64,000 nt of DNA from Sediminispirochaeta smaragdinae DSM 11293 (GCF_000143985.1 NC_014364.1:3224001-3288000); one strand, 5' to 3'; shown: positions 1 to 8,320, numbered from the stretch's first letter. Numbers and translations are program-made. Notes: a model not told the origin generated them from the letters alone.

Positions 1-1324
1 CCTGGTTATCGGCCAGAATCACCGCATGTTCGATACAGTTTTCGAGCTCGCGAATATTCCCCGGCCAATGGTAGGAAAAAAGCATATCGATGGCCGGAGT
101 AGATATTCTCGTGACCTTTTTATGGTTCATCCTGCTGAACTTATCGATAAAGTGATTTACCAAAAGGGGAATATCGGATTTTCTCTCCCGCAGGGGCGGA
201 ACGGTGATGGGAATGATATTGAGTCGATAGTAGAGATCTTCCCGAAAGCTGCCGTTTTTCATGGCTGTTTCGAGGTCTTTATTAGTGGCCGTTATCACCC
301 GTACATCACAGCGAATGGTTTTGCTTCCCCCAACCCGTTCGAACTCCCGTTCCTGAAGCACCCTCAGAAGCTTTGTCTGGACATTGGGACTCAGCTCACC
401 TATCTCATCGAGAAAGATGGTGCCGCCCTGGGCACGTTCAAAACGACCTTTTCTGTCGCGAACAGCCCCGGTAAAGGCTCCCTTTTCATGGCCAAACAAT
501 TCGCTTTCTATGATGGATTCCGGAAGTGCAGCGCAGTTTAGCGTTATGAAGGGCATATTCTTCCTACCGCTTGCATAGTGGATTTCCTTGGCAACCAGTT
601 CCTTTCCCACTCCGCTTTCCCCCAGGATCAGAACCGTCGCCATCGAATCTGCAATTTTGTGCACATAATCAAAGACCCGGCGCATCACCTTCGATGTACC
701 TATGATCCTGCTGCTGGTGAACTTTTCCAGCAGTTCCCGCTGAAGGCGCTTATTCTCCTCCTGTAGAACCTGGTTTTCCTCGTGATGGGCCTGATACAGC
801 TGGACAGCCTGAGAGATCATGGCGGCGATAATCTGCATGAGGCAAAGATCCTCCTCCAGATCCGTCACCTCATCGATGAAACGCTCCGCATTGAGGGTAC
901 CTATCACCTCCTTTCCGCCCTTAATGGGGACACAAATAAAGCCTATCTGTTTTTTTCCGATATCCCGGCGCACCCGAGTACGATTAAGGAAATGAGGTTC
1001 CAGCGAAATATCGGGTACGAGCGCCGGTTTTCCGCTCTCGATCACCTTTCCGGTAATCCCCTCCCCCGGATCATAGATACCCCGGGCTTGTTCCTCAGGA
1101 GAAATTCCAAATCCCTCCTCGATCGATATCTTTCCGCTTTTTCTGTTGAAGATACTTATCGTTCCTCGAACCAGTCCCATATGACCCGACATAATCCGCA
1201 GGACTTCCTGAAGAATTTCAGAGATGACATCCTCTTTCAGGATGGAGTTACTCATCTCAAAAAGGAATCTAAGAGCGGTATTACTCTTAACCTCACACGC
1301 TCTGCATGTTGATGATGTATTCAT
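1..1324 (-). CDS. nifA: NifA-type sigma-54 activator (C-terminus cut by window edge)
   Basis: Enhancer-binding activator that would open sigma-54 RNA polymerase complexes. About 441 residues are visible. An N-terminal GAF sensor domain comes first, then a coiled linker and the AAA+ domain with Walker A GESGVGKE (near residue 240), the sigma-54 contact motif GAFTGA (near 283), Walker [11 protein letters not shown] (near 305) and [11 protein letters not shown]-type sequence near the window edge; the DNA-binding helix-turn-helix lies outside. I chose ATG 1324 because it has a GGAAG ribosome site about 8 bases upstream and keeps the first GAF helix ([13 protein letters not shown]). ATG 1255 would cut that helix. 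The start lies 32 bases inside the end of nifV, so the two are probably co-transcribed and translationally coupled. The NifA assignment rests on domain order and on the nifV/modABC neighbours; another GAF-type activator is possible. Confidence 0.85.
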   Translation of the reverse strand, partial: MNTSSTCRACEVKSNTALRFLFEMSNSILKEDVISEILQEVLRIMSGHMGLVRGTISIFNRKSGKISIEEGFGISPEEQARGIYDPGEGITGKVIESGKPALVPDISLEPHFLNRTRVRRDIGKKQIGFICVPIKGGKEVIGTLNAERFIDEVTDLEEDLCLMQIIAAMISQAVQLYQAHHEENQVLQEENKRLQRELLEKFTSSRIIGTSKVMRRVFDYVHKIADSMATVLILGESGVGKELVAKEIHYASGRKNMPFITLNCAALPESIIESELFGHEKGAFTGAVRDRKGRFERAQGGTIFLDEIGELSPNVQTKLLRVLQEREFERVGGSKTIRCDVRVITATNKDLETAMKNGSFREDLYYRLNIIPITVPPLRERKSDIPLLVNHFIDKFSRMNHKKVTRISTPAIDMLFSYHWPGNIRELENCIEHAVILADNQ

Positions 1325-2414
1325 GATAGATTGCTTCCACTTCGGAAGGGTCGAGATTTCTCCCCTTCTCTTCCGCAATTCTACGGATCATCGGCAAAAG
1401 CGAATGAGCCGTAGCCAGATCGATTTCAACCGACATGTTTCTCAGCACATACTGAATTCCCTTTGATCCCGACAATCTGCCGGTTTTGATCTCCACCCTG
1501 CCTATGCCATACTTCTCGGGGAGCAGAGGAAGAAAGGCCTCGGGGTCCTTTATAGTTGCGGCTACATGAATGCCCGACTCATGGCTGAAGACATGTTTTC
1601 CCACAATGGGTCTGTCAACAGGGATGGGCCTTCTGCCGATCTTTGCAACATAGCGACTCAGTTTTTCGATAGCGTTCATGTCAAACGGATGTCTCCCCGT
1701 CCCTCCTCTGGTCGATAAGACCATGGCCAGTTCCTCGATTCTGGCATTACCAGCCCGCTCTCCTATCCCCAAAACGGTCGCACTGACCGCATCAATGCCG
1801 TGATCGAGGGCAGTGATCCCATTTGCACTTGCCATACCGAAATCGTTGTGCGGGTGAAATTCAACAGGAATGGAAGAGGCGGAAAAAAGCGCACACGCGT
1901 GTATAACGTCAGAGGGCATCATAACACCGGCCGAATCGGCTATTCGGGCCCGACGATAGCCTATAGCAGCGGCCCGATCCAAGAGTTGCTTAACAAAAAA
2001 AGGATCGGCACGACTTGCATCCATAAATCCTATATGCACCCGTTCAAAATCATTTTGGCACAGTTCAAACATCGACTCCATGGCTTCAGAAAGCCATACA
2101 ACATCTTTATTGAAAACAGAAAGGAGGCGATCGGAAACAGGAAAACTGATATGCACGATAGAGAGGCCGGTACATTTTGCCGCCTCGATATCATTCACAT
2201 GAGCGCGACACCAGCAGGAGACGGGAAGCGGCAAGTCGCAGCACCAACGCAAGAAGGCTATCTCCTCATCCCCGACAATCGGCATCCCTGCCTCGATTTC
2301 ATCCACTCCCGTTTTCACAAGCATCTCGGCAATACGCTTGCGTTCATCCGTCGTAAAGACAATACCAGGAGCTTGTTCGCCATCTCTCAACGTTGTGTCG
2401 ATAATATATGCCAT
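1293..2414 (-). CDS. nifV: homocitrate synthase NifV
   Basis: Condenses acetyl-CoA with 2-oxoglutarate to homocitrate, the organic ligand of the nitrogenase FeMo-cofactor. The protein is 373 residues, normal for NifV. The DRE-TIM-barrel metallolyase signature is complete: TTLRDGEQ at residues 7-14 (catalytic Arg10, metal ligand Asp11), the metal-binding HPH at 187-189, and FSHESGIHV in the C-terminal half. Isopropylmalate and citramalate synthases share these motifs, but those enzymes are usually longer with a regulatory domain. The NifA-like neighbour and the facing molybdate operon favour NifV. ATG 2414 (MAYIIDTTLRDG) is chosen; a GTG at 2441 would place the start inside the sigma-54 promoter. 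There is no ribosome site before ATG 2414, and the predicted transcription start falls on it. Confidence 0.85.
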   Translation of the reverse strand: MAYIIDTTLRDGEQAPGIVFTTDERKRIAEMLVKTGVDEIEAGMPIVGDEEIAFLRWCCDLPLPVSCWCRAHVNDIEAAKCTGLSIVHISFPVSDRLLSVFNKDVVWLSEAMESMFELCQNDFERVHIGFMDASRADPFFVKQLLDRAAAIGYRRARIADSAGVMMPSDVIHACALFSASSIPVEFHPHNDFGMASANGITALDHGIDAVSATVLGIGERAGNARIEELAMVLSTRGGTGRHPFDMNAIEKLSRYVAKIGRRPIPVDRPIVGKHVFSHESGIHVAATIKDPEAFLPLLPEKYGIGRVEIKTGRLSGSKGIQYVLRNMSVEIDLATAHSLLPMIRRIAEEKGRNLDPSEVEAIYHEYIINMQSV

Positions 2415-2424
2415 AGAAATGATA

Positions 2425-2440
2425 AGCAAAAACCGAACCA
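2425..2440 (-). promoter_or_regulatory. sigma-54 (-24/-12) promoter for nifV
   Basis: Read on the minus strand the sequence is TGGTTCGGTTTTTGCT. It matches TGGCACG-N4-TTGCW at 10 of 12 fixed positions, and the essential GG and GC are separated by exactly 10 bases. Counting 12 bases from the GC puts the transcript start at about 2414, the A of the nifV ATG. It probably drives nifV and the overlapping activator gene. Confidence 0.7.
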
Positions 2441-2459
2441 CATTTTATGACAATAGTAT

Positions 2460-2476
2460 CTTTATATATAATAATA
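2460..2476 (+). repeat. 17-bp direct repeat, copy 1
   Basis: CTTTATATATAATAATA, identical to 2797-2813 and in the same orientation. It lies 46-62 bases upstream of the predicted nifV transcript start. It could be a binding site for a molybdate- or nitrogen-responsive regulator, or simply a shared AT-rich upstream element. Confidence 0.55.
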
Positions 2477-2526
2477 AATTAGAAAATCACTATCACAAAT
2501 AGAACATCAAAAACAGACAGAATGAG

Positions 2527-2538
2527 TACATTAATGTA
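2527..2538. promoter_or_regulatory. palindrome TACATTAATGTA, candidate activator site
   Basis: A perfect 12-base palindrome centred about 118 bases upstream of the predicted nifV transcript start, a usual distance for an enhancer-type upstream activator site. It shares the TACAT-N2-ATGTA form with 2683-2694. The binding protein is unknown. Confidence 0.5.
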
Positions 2539-2681
2539 GGAAATATTCGATGATTTGGCTTTAGCCCATATCTTTCGCTTCATCGCCTTTTTCTACATAA
2601 AGTGTTTTGGGGCCATCTCATCCGCTATCGTCCGCCCCACGTGCCAATATTTTACATACAGGTAACATTGTCGAAAAACCA

Positions 2682-2695
2682 ATACATTTATGTAT
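2682..2695. promoter_or_regulatory. palindrome ATACATTTATGTAT, candidate activator site
   Basis: Two 6-base arms (ATACAT/ATGTAT) around TT, the second TACAT-N2-ATGTA site of this region. It is about 208 bases upstream of the predicted modA transcript start and 275 from that of nifV. Confidence 0.5.
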
Positions 2696-2796
2696 GCATA
2701 ATCCGATCTATTCCTTTACCATCGCCGGCAAAACCACTTGCCATAGTAAAAAAAGCAAACCCCAAAGGAACTGAAGCGACAAAGAAAAGAGAATAC

Positions 2797-2813
2797 CTTT
2801 ATATATAATAATA
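2797..2813 (+). repeat. 17-bp direct repeat, copy 2
   Basis: Exact second copy of CTTTATATATAATAATA. It lies about 85-100 bases upstream of the predicted modA transcript start, so each of the two divergent operons has one copy close by. Confidence 0.55.
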
Positions 2814-2869
2814 TACAATGGTAGACACTCAAAAACCTCTATGATATAACACAAGTTGTGTGCATTTTA

Positions 2870-2885
2870 TGGCACGGTATCTGCA
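2870..2885 (+). promoter_or_regulatory. sigma-54 (-24/-12) promoter for modABC
   Basis: TGGCACGGTATCTGCA matches TGGCACG-N4-TTGCW at all but one fixed position, with GG and GC 10 bases apart. The predicted start at about 2896 leaves a 26-base leader that contains a good AAGGAG ribosome site before the modA ATG at 2922. Confidence 0.85.
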
Positions 2886-2921
2886 TAATCTTATAATGAC
2901 ACAGAAAAAAAGGAGTTTTGT

Positions 2922-3716
2922 ATGAAAAAAAAGGCATTATCTCTCTTGGTTCTCCTCGTGGGAGTAACCATGCTTCTGTCGGCGGGAGGCCAGAAGGAAT
3001 CCGCCAAACCATCTGCAGCGGAAACGTCCCCTGTTGTGGTCTTTAACGCAGCAAGCACCACCGACCTGGTAAACGACATTGCGGACCTTTTTACCGAAGC
3101 AACAGGCATTGCCGTAGAAAGTAACCCGGCATCAAGTGGGACCCTTGCCCACCAGCTGGAGCAGGGAGCCGAAGCCGATGTCTATATCTCGGCCTCAAAA
3201 AAGTGGATGGATTTCACGAAAGATCTCGGGATCACCGAAGAGGTCAGCCCCTTTGTAAAAAATCGCCTTGTCCTGATTGCTCCCCTTGATTCTCCCATGG
3301 AGCCATTTGAACTTACGGGAAACACCGACTTTCCGGCTATTTTCGAGGGACGTCTTTCCATGGGTGATCCGGCCCATGTACCCGCCGGAAAATATGCCGA
3401 AGATGCATTGAAATACTACGGTTGGTACGATACGCTGACCGATAGGATACAGCCTGCGGCCGATGTACGGGCGGCGCTTATGGTAGTAGAATTGGGAGAA
3501 ACGGAGCTTGGCATCGTGTACGAAACCGACGCCATGAAGTCCCAGAAGGTTAAGATCGTCTCCCGTTTTCCCGAAGAATCACACACTCCGATAGAGTACT
3601 TCGTCGCCTATATGAAGGAGAGCAATGCTGCCGGAAAACAGTTTTATGACTTTCTTTTCGAGAACGAGAAGGTGGGTGAACTTTACAAGAAATACGGATT
3701 TTCGGTATCAAAGTAA
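2922..3716 (+). CDS. modA: molybdate ABC transporter substrate-binding protein
   Basis: Extracytoplasmic molybdate-binding protein feeding ModBC. It is 264 residues with a basic n-region and hydrophobic signal (residues 1-21) ending LLSAGGQKES. There is no lipobox cysteine, so it appears to be cut by signal peptidase I rather than lipid-anchored. The mature start VVVFNAASTTDLVNDIADLF and the downstream SSGTLAHQLEQGAEADVYIS are the usual ModA oxyanion-contact segments. It is the first gene of modABC; modB starts 6 bases after its stop. Molybdate supply fits nitrogenase cofactor assembly, given nifV and the NifA-type regulator next door. Expression is predicted to be sigma-54 dependent. Confidence 0.93.
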   Translation: MKKKALSLLVLLVGVTMLLSAGGQKESAKPSAAETSPVVVFNAASTTDLVNDIADLFTEATGIAVESNPASSGTLAHQLEQGAEADVYISASKKWMDFTKDLGITEEVSPFVKNRLVLIAPLDSPMEPFELTGNTDFPAIFEGRLSMGDPAHVPAGKYAEDALKYYGWYDTLTDRIQPAADVRAALMVVELGETELGIVYETDAMKSQKVKIVSRFPEESHTPIEYFVAYMKESNAAGKQFYDFLFENEKVGELYKKYGFSVSK

Positions 3717-3722
3717 GCGATC

Positions 3723-4427
3723 ATGAAATCAATTGATGTCATCCACACTGTACTACTGTCGCTCAAGATCGGATGCATATCAACAGCCGCCAATCTGCCC
3801 CTGGCCTTGGCGGTCGTCTACCTCCTCACCCGCTGCAATTTCAAGGGAAAAACCCTTGTCGACGGCCTGGTCAACCTTCCCCTTGTCATGCCGCCGGTTA
3901 CCACCGGATACCTTCTGCTGATCCTCCTCGGGAAAAAGGGGCTCATCGGTTCCTATCTTTACGCCTGGTTCGGCATACGCATCGCCTTTACCACCACGGC
4001 GGCCGTTATCGCCTCCATGGTCGTCTCCTTTCCCCTTGTAACACGAAACATCAAGGTATCAATGGAGATGGTTGACCCAAAACTGGAACAAGCGGCTCTC
4101 ACCCTCGGAGCAGGAAAGCTGAGTGTCTTTTTCAGGGTTACCCTCCCCTTGATATTTCCCGGAATCATAAGCGGGCTTATCATCGGTTTTGCCCGAAGCC
4201 TCGGAGAGTTCGGAGCGACCATGACCTTCGCAGGCAATATACAGGGGCAGACCCGTACCATCCCGCTCTCGGTCTATTCTTATCTGCAAATTCCGGGAAA
4301 AGAGCGGGAATCGGCGATCCTTGTGCTCATTTCGATCATCATATCCTTTACCGCAATGTTCGTTTCTTCCCTCTACACCCGTGTAATCCAGAAAAGGAGA
4401 AGCAGCCCAGATGAGTCTCTCGTTTGA
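3723..4427 (+). CDS. modB: molybdate ABC transporter permease
   Basis: Inner-membrane channel of the molybdate importer: 234 residues with about five or six membrane segments, typical for ModB. The cytoplasmic coupling (EAA) loop is visible at ALTLGAGKLSVFFRVTLPLIFPGIISG, followed by ARSLGEFGATMTFAGN, a strongly conserved ModB stretch. It sits between modA and modC and overlaps modC by 17 bases, indicating coupled translation. Confidence 0.94.
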   Translation: MKSIDVIHTVLLSLKIGCISTAANLPLALAVVYLLTRCNFKGKTLVDGLVNLPLVMPPVTTGYLLLILLGKKGLIGSYLYAWFGIRIAFTTTAAVIASMVVSFPLVTRNIKVSMEMVDPKLEQAALTLGAGKLSVFFRVTLPLIFPGIISGLIIGFARSLGEFGATMTFAGNIQGQTRTIPLSVYSYLQIPGKERESAILVLISIIISFTAMFVSSLYTRVIQKRRSSPDESLV

Positions 4428-5466
4428 TATTGAATTACCGCGAAGGAATTTTCTCCTGCAGCTCAAGGCTGATTTCGGTGACCAAACCATAGGCGTTTTC
4501 GGTCCCTCTGGAGCGGGAAAAACATCACTCTTCAGCCTGCTTGCCGGGCTTGAGCGGCCGAGTGCAGGAAAGATCGCCCTCAACGGCAAGGTGATAACCG
4601 ATACCGAAAAGCAGATATACCTTCCTCCCAACAAAAGAAAAATCGGTGTCGTTTTTCAGGAAAAGCTGCTCTTTCCCCACCTAAGCATCAAAGAGAACAT
4701 CCTTTTCGGGGAACGCTATGTGAAGGAAAAGCGTATCCGTTTCGACGACGTGGTGGAACTTCTCGAACTCTCCCCCCTCCTGAACTCCATGCCAAACAGT
4801 GTCTCCGGAGGCGAACAGCAACGTGCCGCCATTGCCAGGGCCCTTCTCACCTCCCCTGAAATGCTGCTACTCGACGAGCCCTTCAATGCCGTCGATGCAA
4901 ATCTGAGAAAGACCATGCTCCCCTACCTCAGAAAGCTCAGGGACGAGCTGAAAATTCCACTCCTCATCATCAGCCATGATCTGCCCGACATCCAACGGCT
5001 GACCAACATGGTATACCTCATCGAACAGGGACGCTGCGTCGGCTTCGGCGAAATCATCAACCTCATCAACAGCGGTACCGCAGTCACCGGTGAACAGGGT
5101 GTCGTCAACACCCTCAACCTCATCAAACCGGAAAAGATCGACGAAGGCCTCTTTCAATGCAGGGCCGAAGGCCTCAACAACGGCACCGTCATACGAACCC
5201 CTTTTGCTCCTGCAGACTCCTTCACCATGACCATCCATCCCGAGGAGATTGCCCTCTCCATCACCCCCGTTCCAAACATCTCCATCCAGAACCAGCTCAA
5301 GGGCACGGTCGTCAACCTTATCAAGAAAGAACACTCCCTCTACTGCATCATCAATGCCGGAGTTCCCCTGATTGCAAAAATCACCGCCGATTCTCAAAAA
5401 CGTCTGGGCATAGGGGTTGGTACCGAGCTCTATTGCCTCTTCAAGGCCCACTCGCTCATGCTCTGA
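4411..5466 (+). CDS. modC: molybdate ABC transporter ATP-binding protein
   Basis: ATPase of the molybdate importer, 351 residues. Walker A is GPSGAGKTS (about residue 31), signature VSGGEQQRAAIARAL, Walker B LLLDEPFNAVDA and the switch histidine in IISHD. The last ~70 residues (NQLKGTVVNLIKKEH onward) form a MOP/TOBE domain that binds molybdate or tungstate and is used for feedback inhibition in ModC proteins. It is the last gene of the operon; its stop lies 4 bases before dispersed repeat copy A1. Confidence 0.94.
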   Translation: MSLSFDIELPRRNFLLQLKADFGDQTIGVFGPSGAGKTSLFSLLAGLERPSAGKIALNGKVITDTEKQIYLPPNKRKIGVVFQEKLLFPHLSIKENILFGERYVKEKRIRFDDVVELLELSPLLNSMPNSVSGGEQQRAAIARALLTSPEMLLLDEPFNAVDANLRKTMLPYLRKLRDELKIPLLIISHDLPDIQRLTNMVYLIEQGRCVGFGEIINLINSGTAVTGEQGVVNTLNLIKPEKIDEGLFQCRAEGLNNGTVIRTPFAPADSFTMTIHPEEIALSITPVPNISIQNQLKGTVVNLIKKEHSLYCIINAGVPLIAKITADSQKRLGIGVGTELYCLFKAHSLML

Positions 5467-5470
5467 TTCC

Positions 5471-5590
5471 GGGCGTCCCCCTCGGGCCAAAGGCCCTCGG
5501 GTCGGGCTTGCTCCGAAGTCCGCTCATCGCTCCCGTCCTCGCGCTCTGCACTCGGACCGGCCTTGCGGCCGTTCTCCGCATCCCTGACGC
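5471..5590 (+). repeat. dispersed structured repeat, subfamily A, copy A1
   Basis: 120 bases that differ from 12539-12658 at a single position (A at 5550, G at 12618). The core CGCTCCCGTCCTCG lies at 5528-5541 and is shared by all four copies in the window. Two short hairpins are apparent: GGGCC-AAA-GGCCC and CGGCC-TTGC-GGCCG. It begins 4 bases after the modC stop. Open frames through it are artefacts of its GC-rich composition. Confidence 0.9.
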
Positions 5591-5608
5591 TTTCGCAAAG
5601 CTGCGAAA
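5591..5608. other. short hairpin after repeat A1
   Basis: Arms TTTCGCA and TGCGAAA around AAGC. There is no U-run on the plus strand, so it is not a classical terminator for modABC by itself, but it may stabilise or end the modC transcript. Confidence 0.4.
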
Positions 5609-5636
5609 AAAGGCGTACAGAAAGACACTGTACGCC
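5606..5636 (-). terminator. rho-independent terminator of the creatininase/symporter operon
   Basis: Perfect 9-bp stem GGCGTACAG/CTGTACGCC (5612-5620 with 5628-5636) around a 7-base loop. On the minus strand it is followed at once by six Us (A-run 5606-5611). It lies 45 bases after the creatininase stop. Confidence 0.85.
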
Positions 5637-5680
5637 CTATCGATCAATTATTCTTCATCCATCGAAAACCATACGTTATC

Positions 5681-6433
5681 TTACAGCTTCCGATACTCCT
5701 CAATGAATTCCGAAATAAATTCCACACAGACATCCATCATATCCTGACCGAACTTTTTTGTCGATCCGCGGGGATCTCCGGGACCGAACCAACCATTGGA
5801 TGCAAGTTCCTTCGTGTCCCTGGCCATTCGTACAAGGCCTCCCCTGAAATTTACCATTTGTATGTACTGCGCCTTTATCTCGCCTGTCGGATGAACCGGG
5901 GCCATATCACGCGAAAGGGACAGATCAACACACGACTCATCCACCGCCATCATCGCGGAGGTCTCCAAGATATCTCCATGTCCGCCGTTTGCAAATCGTT
6001 CATCTATTTGACCGACGACGCTCCACCAATCGATGCTGGCCATGATGCCTCCGGCGTGATAGACATCCAGGGCAGCTTTATCGAGGGCCGGATTATTTCC
6101 CCCATGGCCGTTTATTACAAGAAATCGCCGTGCCCCATGATGCATGAGTGATCTGGTAATGCCGGACATCAGCGTATATAAGCCTTCATAGCCGATATCG
6201 ATGCTGCCGGCGAAACTCATATGGTAAGGACATACGCCGAAGGGTATTGCGGGAGCTACAATGACATTCTTTTTGCCACTCACGCGATCGGCCAGATGCT
6301 GCGGTACCAGAAAATCCGTACCAAGTGCACACTGGGGCCCATGTTGTTCCGTACTGCCCGTAGGAATGACAATAATAGGGTCCTGTTTCAACGCCGTTTC
6401 CGCCTGGGTGCTTGTCATCTTGTGTAGATACAT
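5681..6433 (-). CDS. creatininase/creatinine amidohydrolase family protein
   Basis: Metal-dependent cyclic-amidohydrolase family protein of about 250 residues. Metal-site motifs are intact: PTGSTEQHGPQCALGTD (Glu, His and Asp ligands), INGHGGNNPALD, and a GGHGDILETSAMMA segment carrying the catalytic-side Glu. Known members act on creatinine or formamide-type substrates; the substrate here is not evident. It follows the SSS symporter with slight overlap or a few bases between, so transport and hydrolysis are coupled genetically. ATG 6433 is preferred over an overlapping GTG at 6445; neither has a strong ribosome site. The operon ends at the terminator at 5606-5636. Confidence 0.85.
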   Translation of the reverse strand: MYLHKMTSTQAETALKQDPIIVIPTGSTEQHGPQCALGTDFLVPQHLADRVSGKKNVIVAPAIPFGVCPYHMSFAGSIDIGYEGLYTLMSGITRSLMHHGARRFLVINGHGGNNPALDKAALDVYHAGGIMASIDWWSVVGQIDERFANGGHGDILETSAMMAVDESCVDLSLSRDMAPVHPTGEIKAQYIQMVNFRGGLVRMARDTKELASNGWFGPGDPRGSTKKFGQDMMDVCVEFISEFIEEYRKL

Positions 6434-6437
6434 TGCT

Positions 6438-7928
6438 TCAGGCACGCCCCTGTTTTGTCAGCATATGCCGCGCCAGGGTCTCCTCAGAAGGACGCTTGCC
6501 CTTTGTCGATAGACTCACCAGCACCATGACGAGGGCAGCTACGGCAACGCCGGGTACCACGGCATGGAATCCGTGAATCAGCGCCTTCATGGCAGCTATT
6601 TTGGTGCAGCAGATCAAGGTAAGGACTCCCGCGATGACGGACGAAACAGCAGCGGGGAATGTCGCGCCCTTCCAATACATGCCGAACAGTATCGGTACCA
6701 CAAATATTGCCATGCCGGAGAAAGCGAAGGTATTGATAATGAATATGCTGCCGGGTTTAAGGCATCCGAAAATAATCACCACAACACCGACGATAAGGGT
6801 AACGATCTTGGAAAGCTTCATGACCTGGTCGTCCGACGCCTTCGGATTAATATATTTTTGATATACATCTCGGGTAGCGGCAGAGGTAGTGGTTATAAGC
6901 AGACCGTCGATGGTAGACATACCGGCCGCGACAATACCGGCGATAACGACCGAAGCGATCACCGGATTCAGGCCCCGCTGTAGGATAATGGGAATGATGT
7001 AATCTGAATTTTTCAGGTTCGGAACAAGGGAGATACCATTCACACCGGACCAAAGGACCAGGAGCGCCGTAACCATCATCCCCCCTGTGCCAAGAAGCAC
7101 CGCACGGAACATGGTTTTGTGATCCTTCATGGCAAAAAATTTGGTAAACAGCTGAGGCTGTCCCATGGTAAAAAAGGACCATAGGAGGATATTCGAGACA
7201 TAATAGGTCCAGGTCATGGTGCCGTTTGCTCCCGGGAAGGACATGTAGGCCGAATTCATTTCGTTCAGACTGGAATTCAGGTGCGAGAGTCCCCCTCCCT
7301 GGTGCAATGTTAGGATAAAGGCAACAATAGCGGTGATGAACATGAGGCTTCCCTGGAGAACGTCGGTCATCATTGCACCGCGCATGCCTCCGGACATACA
7401 ATAGATGATGACAATGGCCCCCATTCCGATTACGCCTACATAGGCGGGAAGGCCTGTGAACACATTCACAATGACACCGGCCCCGATGATTTGCGCTCCC
7501 ATCATGGGAATGAGAAAGCATAACATCATGAGACCAAGGAGACCACTCATACGGTGATCTTCGTAGCGATCGGAGAGATAGTCGGAAAGGGTAAGGAATC
7601 CCCGCTCGTGACCAAGGGTAACAAGCCTCCGCCCGATCAGGACCGTCGGAATAATCATGGCAAAGGCAACACCGGGAATGGTAATGCCCATACCGGCATA
7701 ACCCATCTTATATAACATGCCAGGAGTGCCGAGGAAGGTTCCCATACTGTACTGAGTCGTCGCATAGGCAATACCACTGATGATAACGCCCGCCTTACCG
7801 TTTAAGACAAAGTAATCCCGCAGGCTTTTCGTTTTGCGACTGGCATACCAGCCGATACAGGCCATGAGAACAAAATAGATCCCCAAAATGAGGAAAAAAG
7901 GACCGGGAGTAGGTGTAACTTCAGCCAT
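6438..7928 (-). CDS. sodium:solute symporter (SSS family)
   Basis: Sodium-coupled importer of 496 residues with about 13 predicted membrane segments. Family signatures include FVLNGKAGVIISGIAYATTQYSMGTF-type sequence after the first loop, GGMRGAMMTDVLQG in the middle, and GISTIDGLL-like AAGMSTIDGLLITTTSAATRDVYQKY. It lies between a small membrane protein (stop adjoining its start) and a creatininase-family hydrolase, so it probably imports that enzyme's amide substrate. The substrate cannot be read from the sequence. Confidence 0.9.
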   Translation of the reverse strand: MAEVTPTPGPFFLILGIYFVLMACIGWYASRKTKSLRDYFVLNGKAGVIISGIAYATTQYSMGTFLGTPGMLYKMGYAGMGITIPGVAFAMIIPTVLIGRRLVTLGHERGFLTLSDYLSDRYEDHRMSGLLGLMMLCFLIPMMGAQIIGAGVIVNVFTGLPAYVGVIGMGAIVIIYCMSGGMRGAMMTDVLQGSLMFITAIVAFILTLHQGGGLSHLNSSLNEMNSAYMSFPGANGTMTWTYYVSNILLWSFFTMGQPQLFTKFFAMKDHKTMFRAVLLGTGGMMVTALLVLWSGVNGISLVPNLKNSDYIIPIILQRGLNPVIASVVIAGIVAAGMSTIDGLLITTTSAATRDVYQKYINPKASDDQVMKLSKIVTLIVGVVVIIFGCLKPGSIFIINTFAFSGMAIFVVPILFGMYWKGATFPAAVSSVIAGVLTLICCTKIAAMKALIHGFHAVVPGVAVAALVMVLVSLSTKGKRPSEETLARHMLTKQGRA

Positions 7929-8180
7929 TTAGTTTTCCCCCTTGTCATCGTAGCGATGGTTTTCCGGACGCTTCATCGACATCTTGTAATAAACGACAAT
8001 GAGCGCATACGTAATCACACCATAGACCAGCCAGTTCCAGATGAAATTCGGGACCCCGAACAGGCCGGGATCATACTCATGATTGACGAAACAACGAATC
8101 GGCAACATGATGCCGATAAAAAGCGTAAGGAAAATAGCACGCCACGTCGCTTCAAAGTGGTTCGTGAATAATCCTCTCAT
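7929..8180 (-). CDS. small two-helix membrane protein accompanying the SSS symporter
   Basis: 83 residues with two hydrophobic segments (about 14-32 and 46-66) and a charged C-terminus. Such small proteins are often encoded just before SSS symporters and are thought to be accessory subunits. A strong ribosome site (GGGGGG before ATG 8180) opens the operon, and the symporter ATG follows directly after its stop. The specific family is not certain. Confidence 0.75.
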   Translation of the reverse strand: MRGLFTNHFEATWRAIFLTLFIGIMLPIRCFVNHEYDPGLFGVPNFIWNWLVYGVITYALIVVYYKMSMKRPENHRYDDKGEN

Positions 8181-8320
8181 TTTTACCCCCCTTTGTTTGG
8201 CAGCAGTTTTTTCAGTAATCTGCCATATTGTGTAAATAATATCACCAGTTTTTTTGCTCGTAAATAGTAAATACTATAATTTTATTTTGATTTATATCAT
8301 AAATAATCTTTTACTCACTT

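Larger units (their letters stand above)
2415..2921. other. divergent nifV/modA control region (gene-free, ~500 bp)
   Basis: There is no credible gene here. The region is AT-rich and holds two outward-facing sigma-54 promoters (2425-2440 minus, 2870-2885 plus), two TACAT-N2-ATGTA palindromes and two copies of a 17-base direct repeat, each listed separately. I found no classical NifA upstream site (TGT-N10-ACA). Confidence 0.7.

Noticed and set aside
2414-2441. Longer nifV start at GTG 2441
   Set aside because: It would add nine residues without homologous features and lies upstream of the sigma-54 promoter core at 2425-2440.
2631-2645. TGGCACGTGGGG on the minus strand as a further sigma-54 promoter
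   Set aside because: The -12 GC is two bases too close to the -24 GG; sigma-54 spacing is strict.
2728-2743. TGGCAAGTGGTTTTGC (minus) as a further sigma-54 promoter
   Set aside because: GG and GC are 11 rather than 10 bases apart, and it is about 300 bases from nifV.
4867-5747. Long open frames antisense to and downstream of modC, running through repeat A1
   Set aside because: They are shadows of modC and of the GC-rich repeat, with repetitive composition and no domains.
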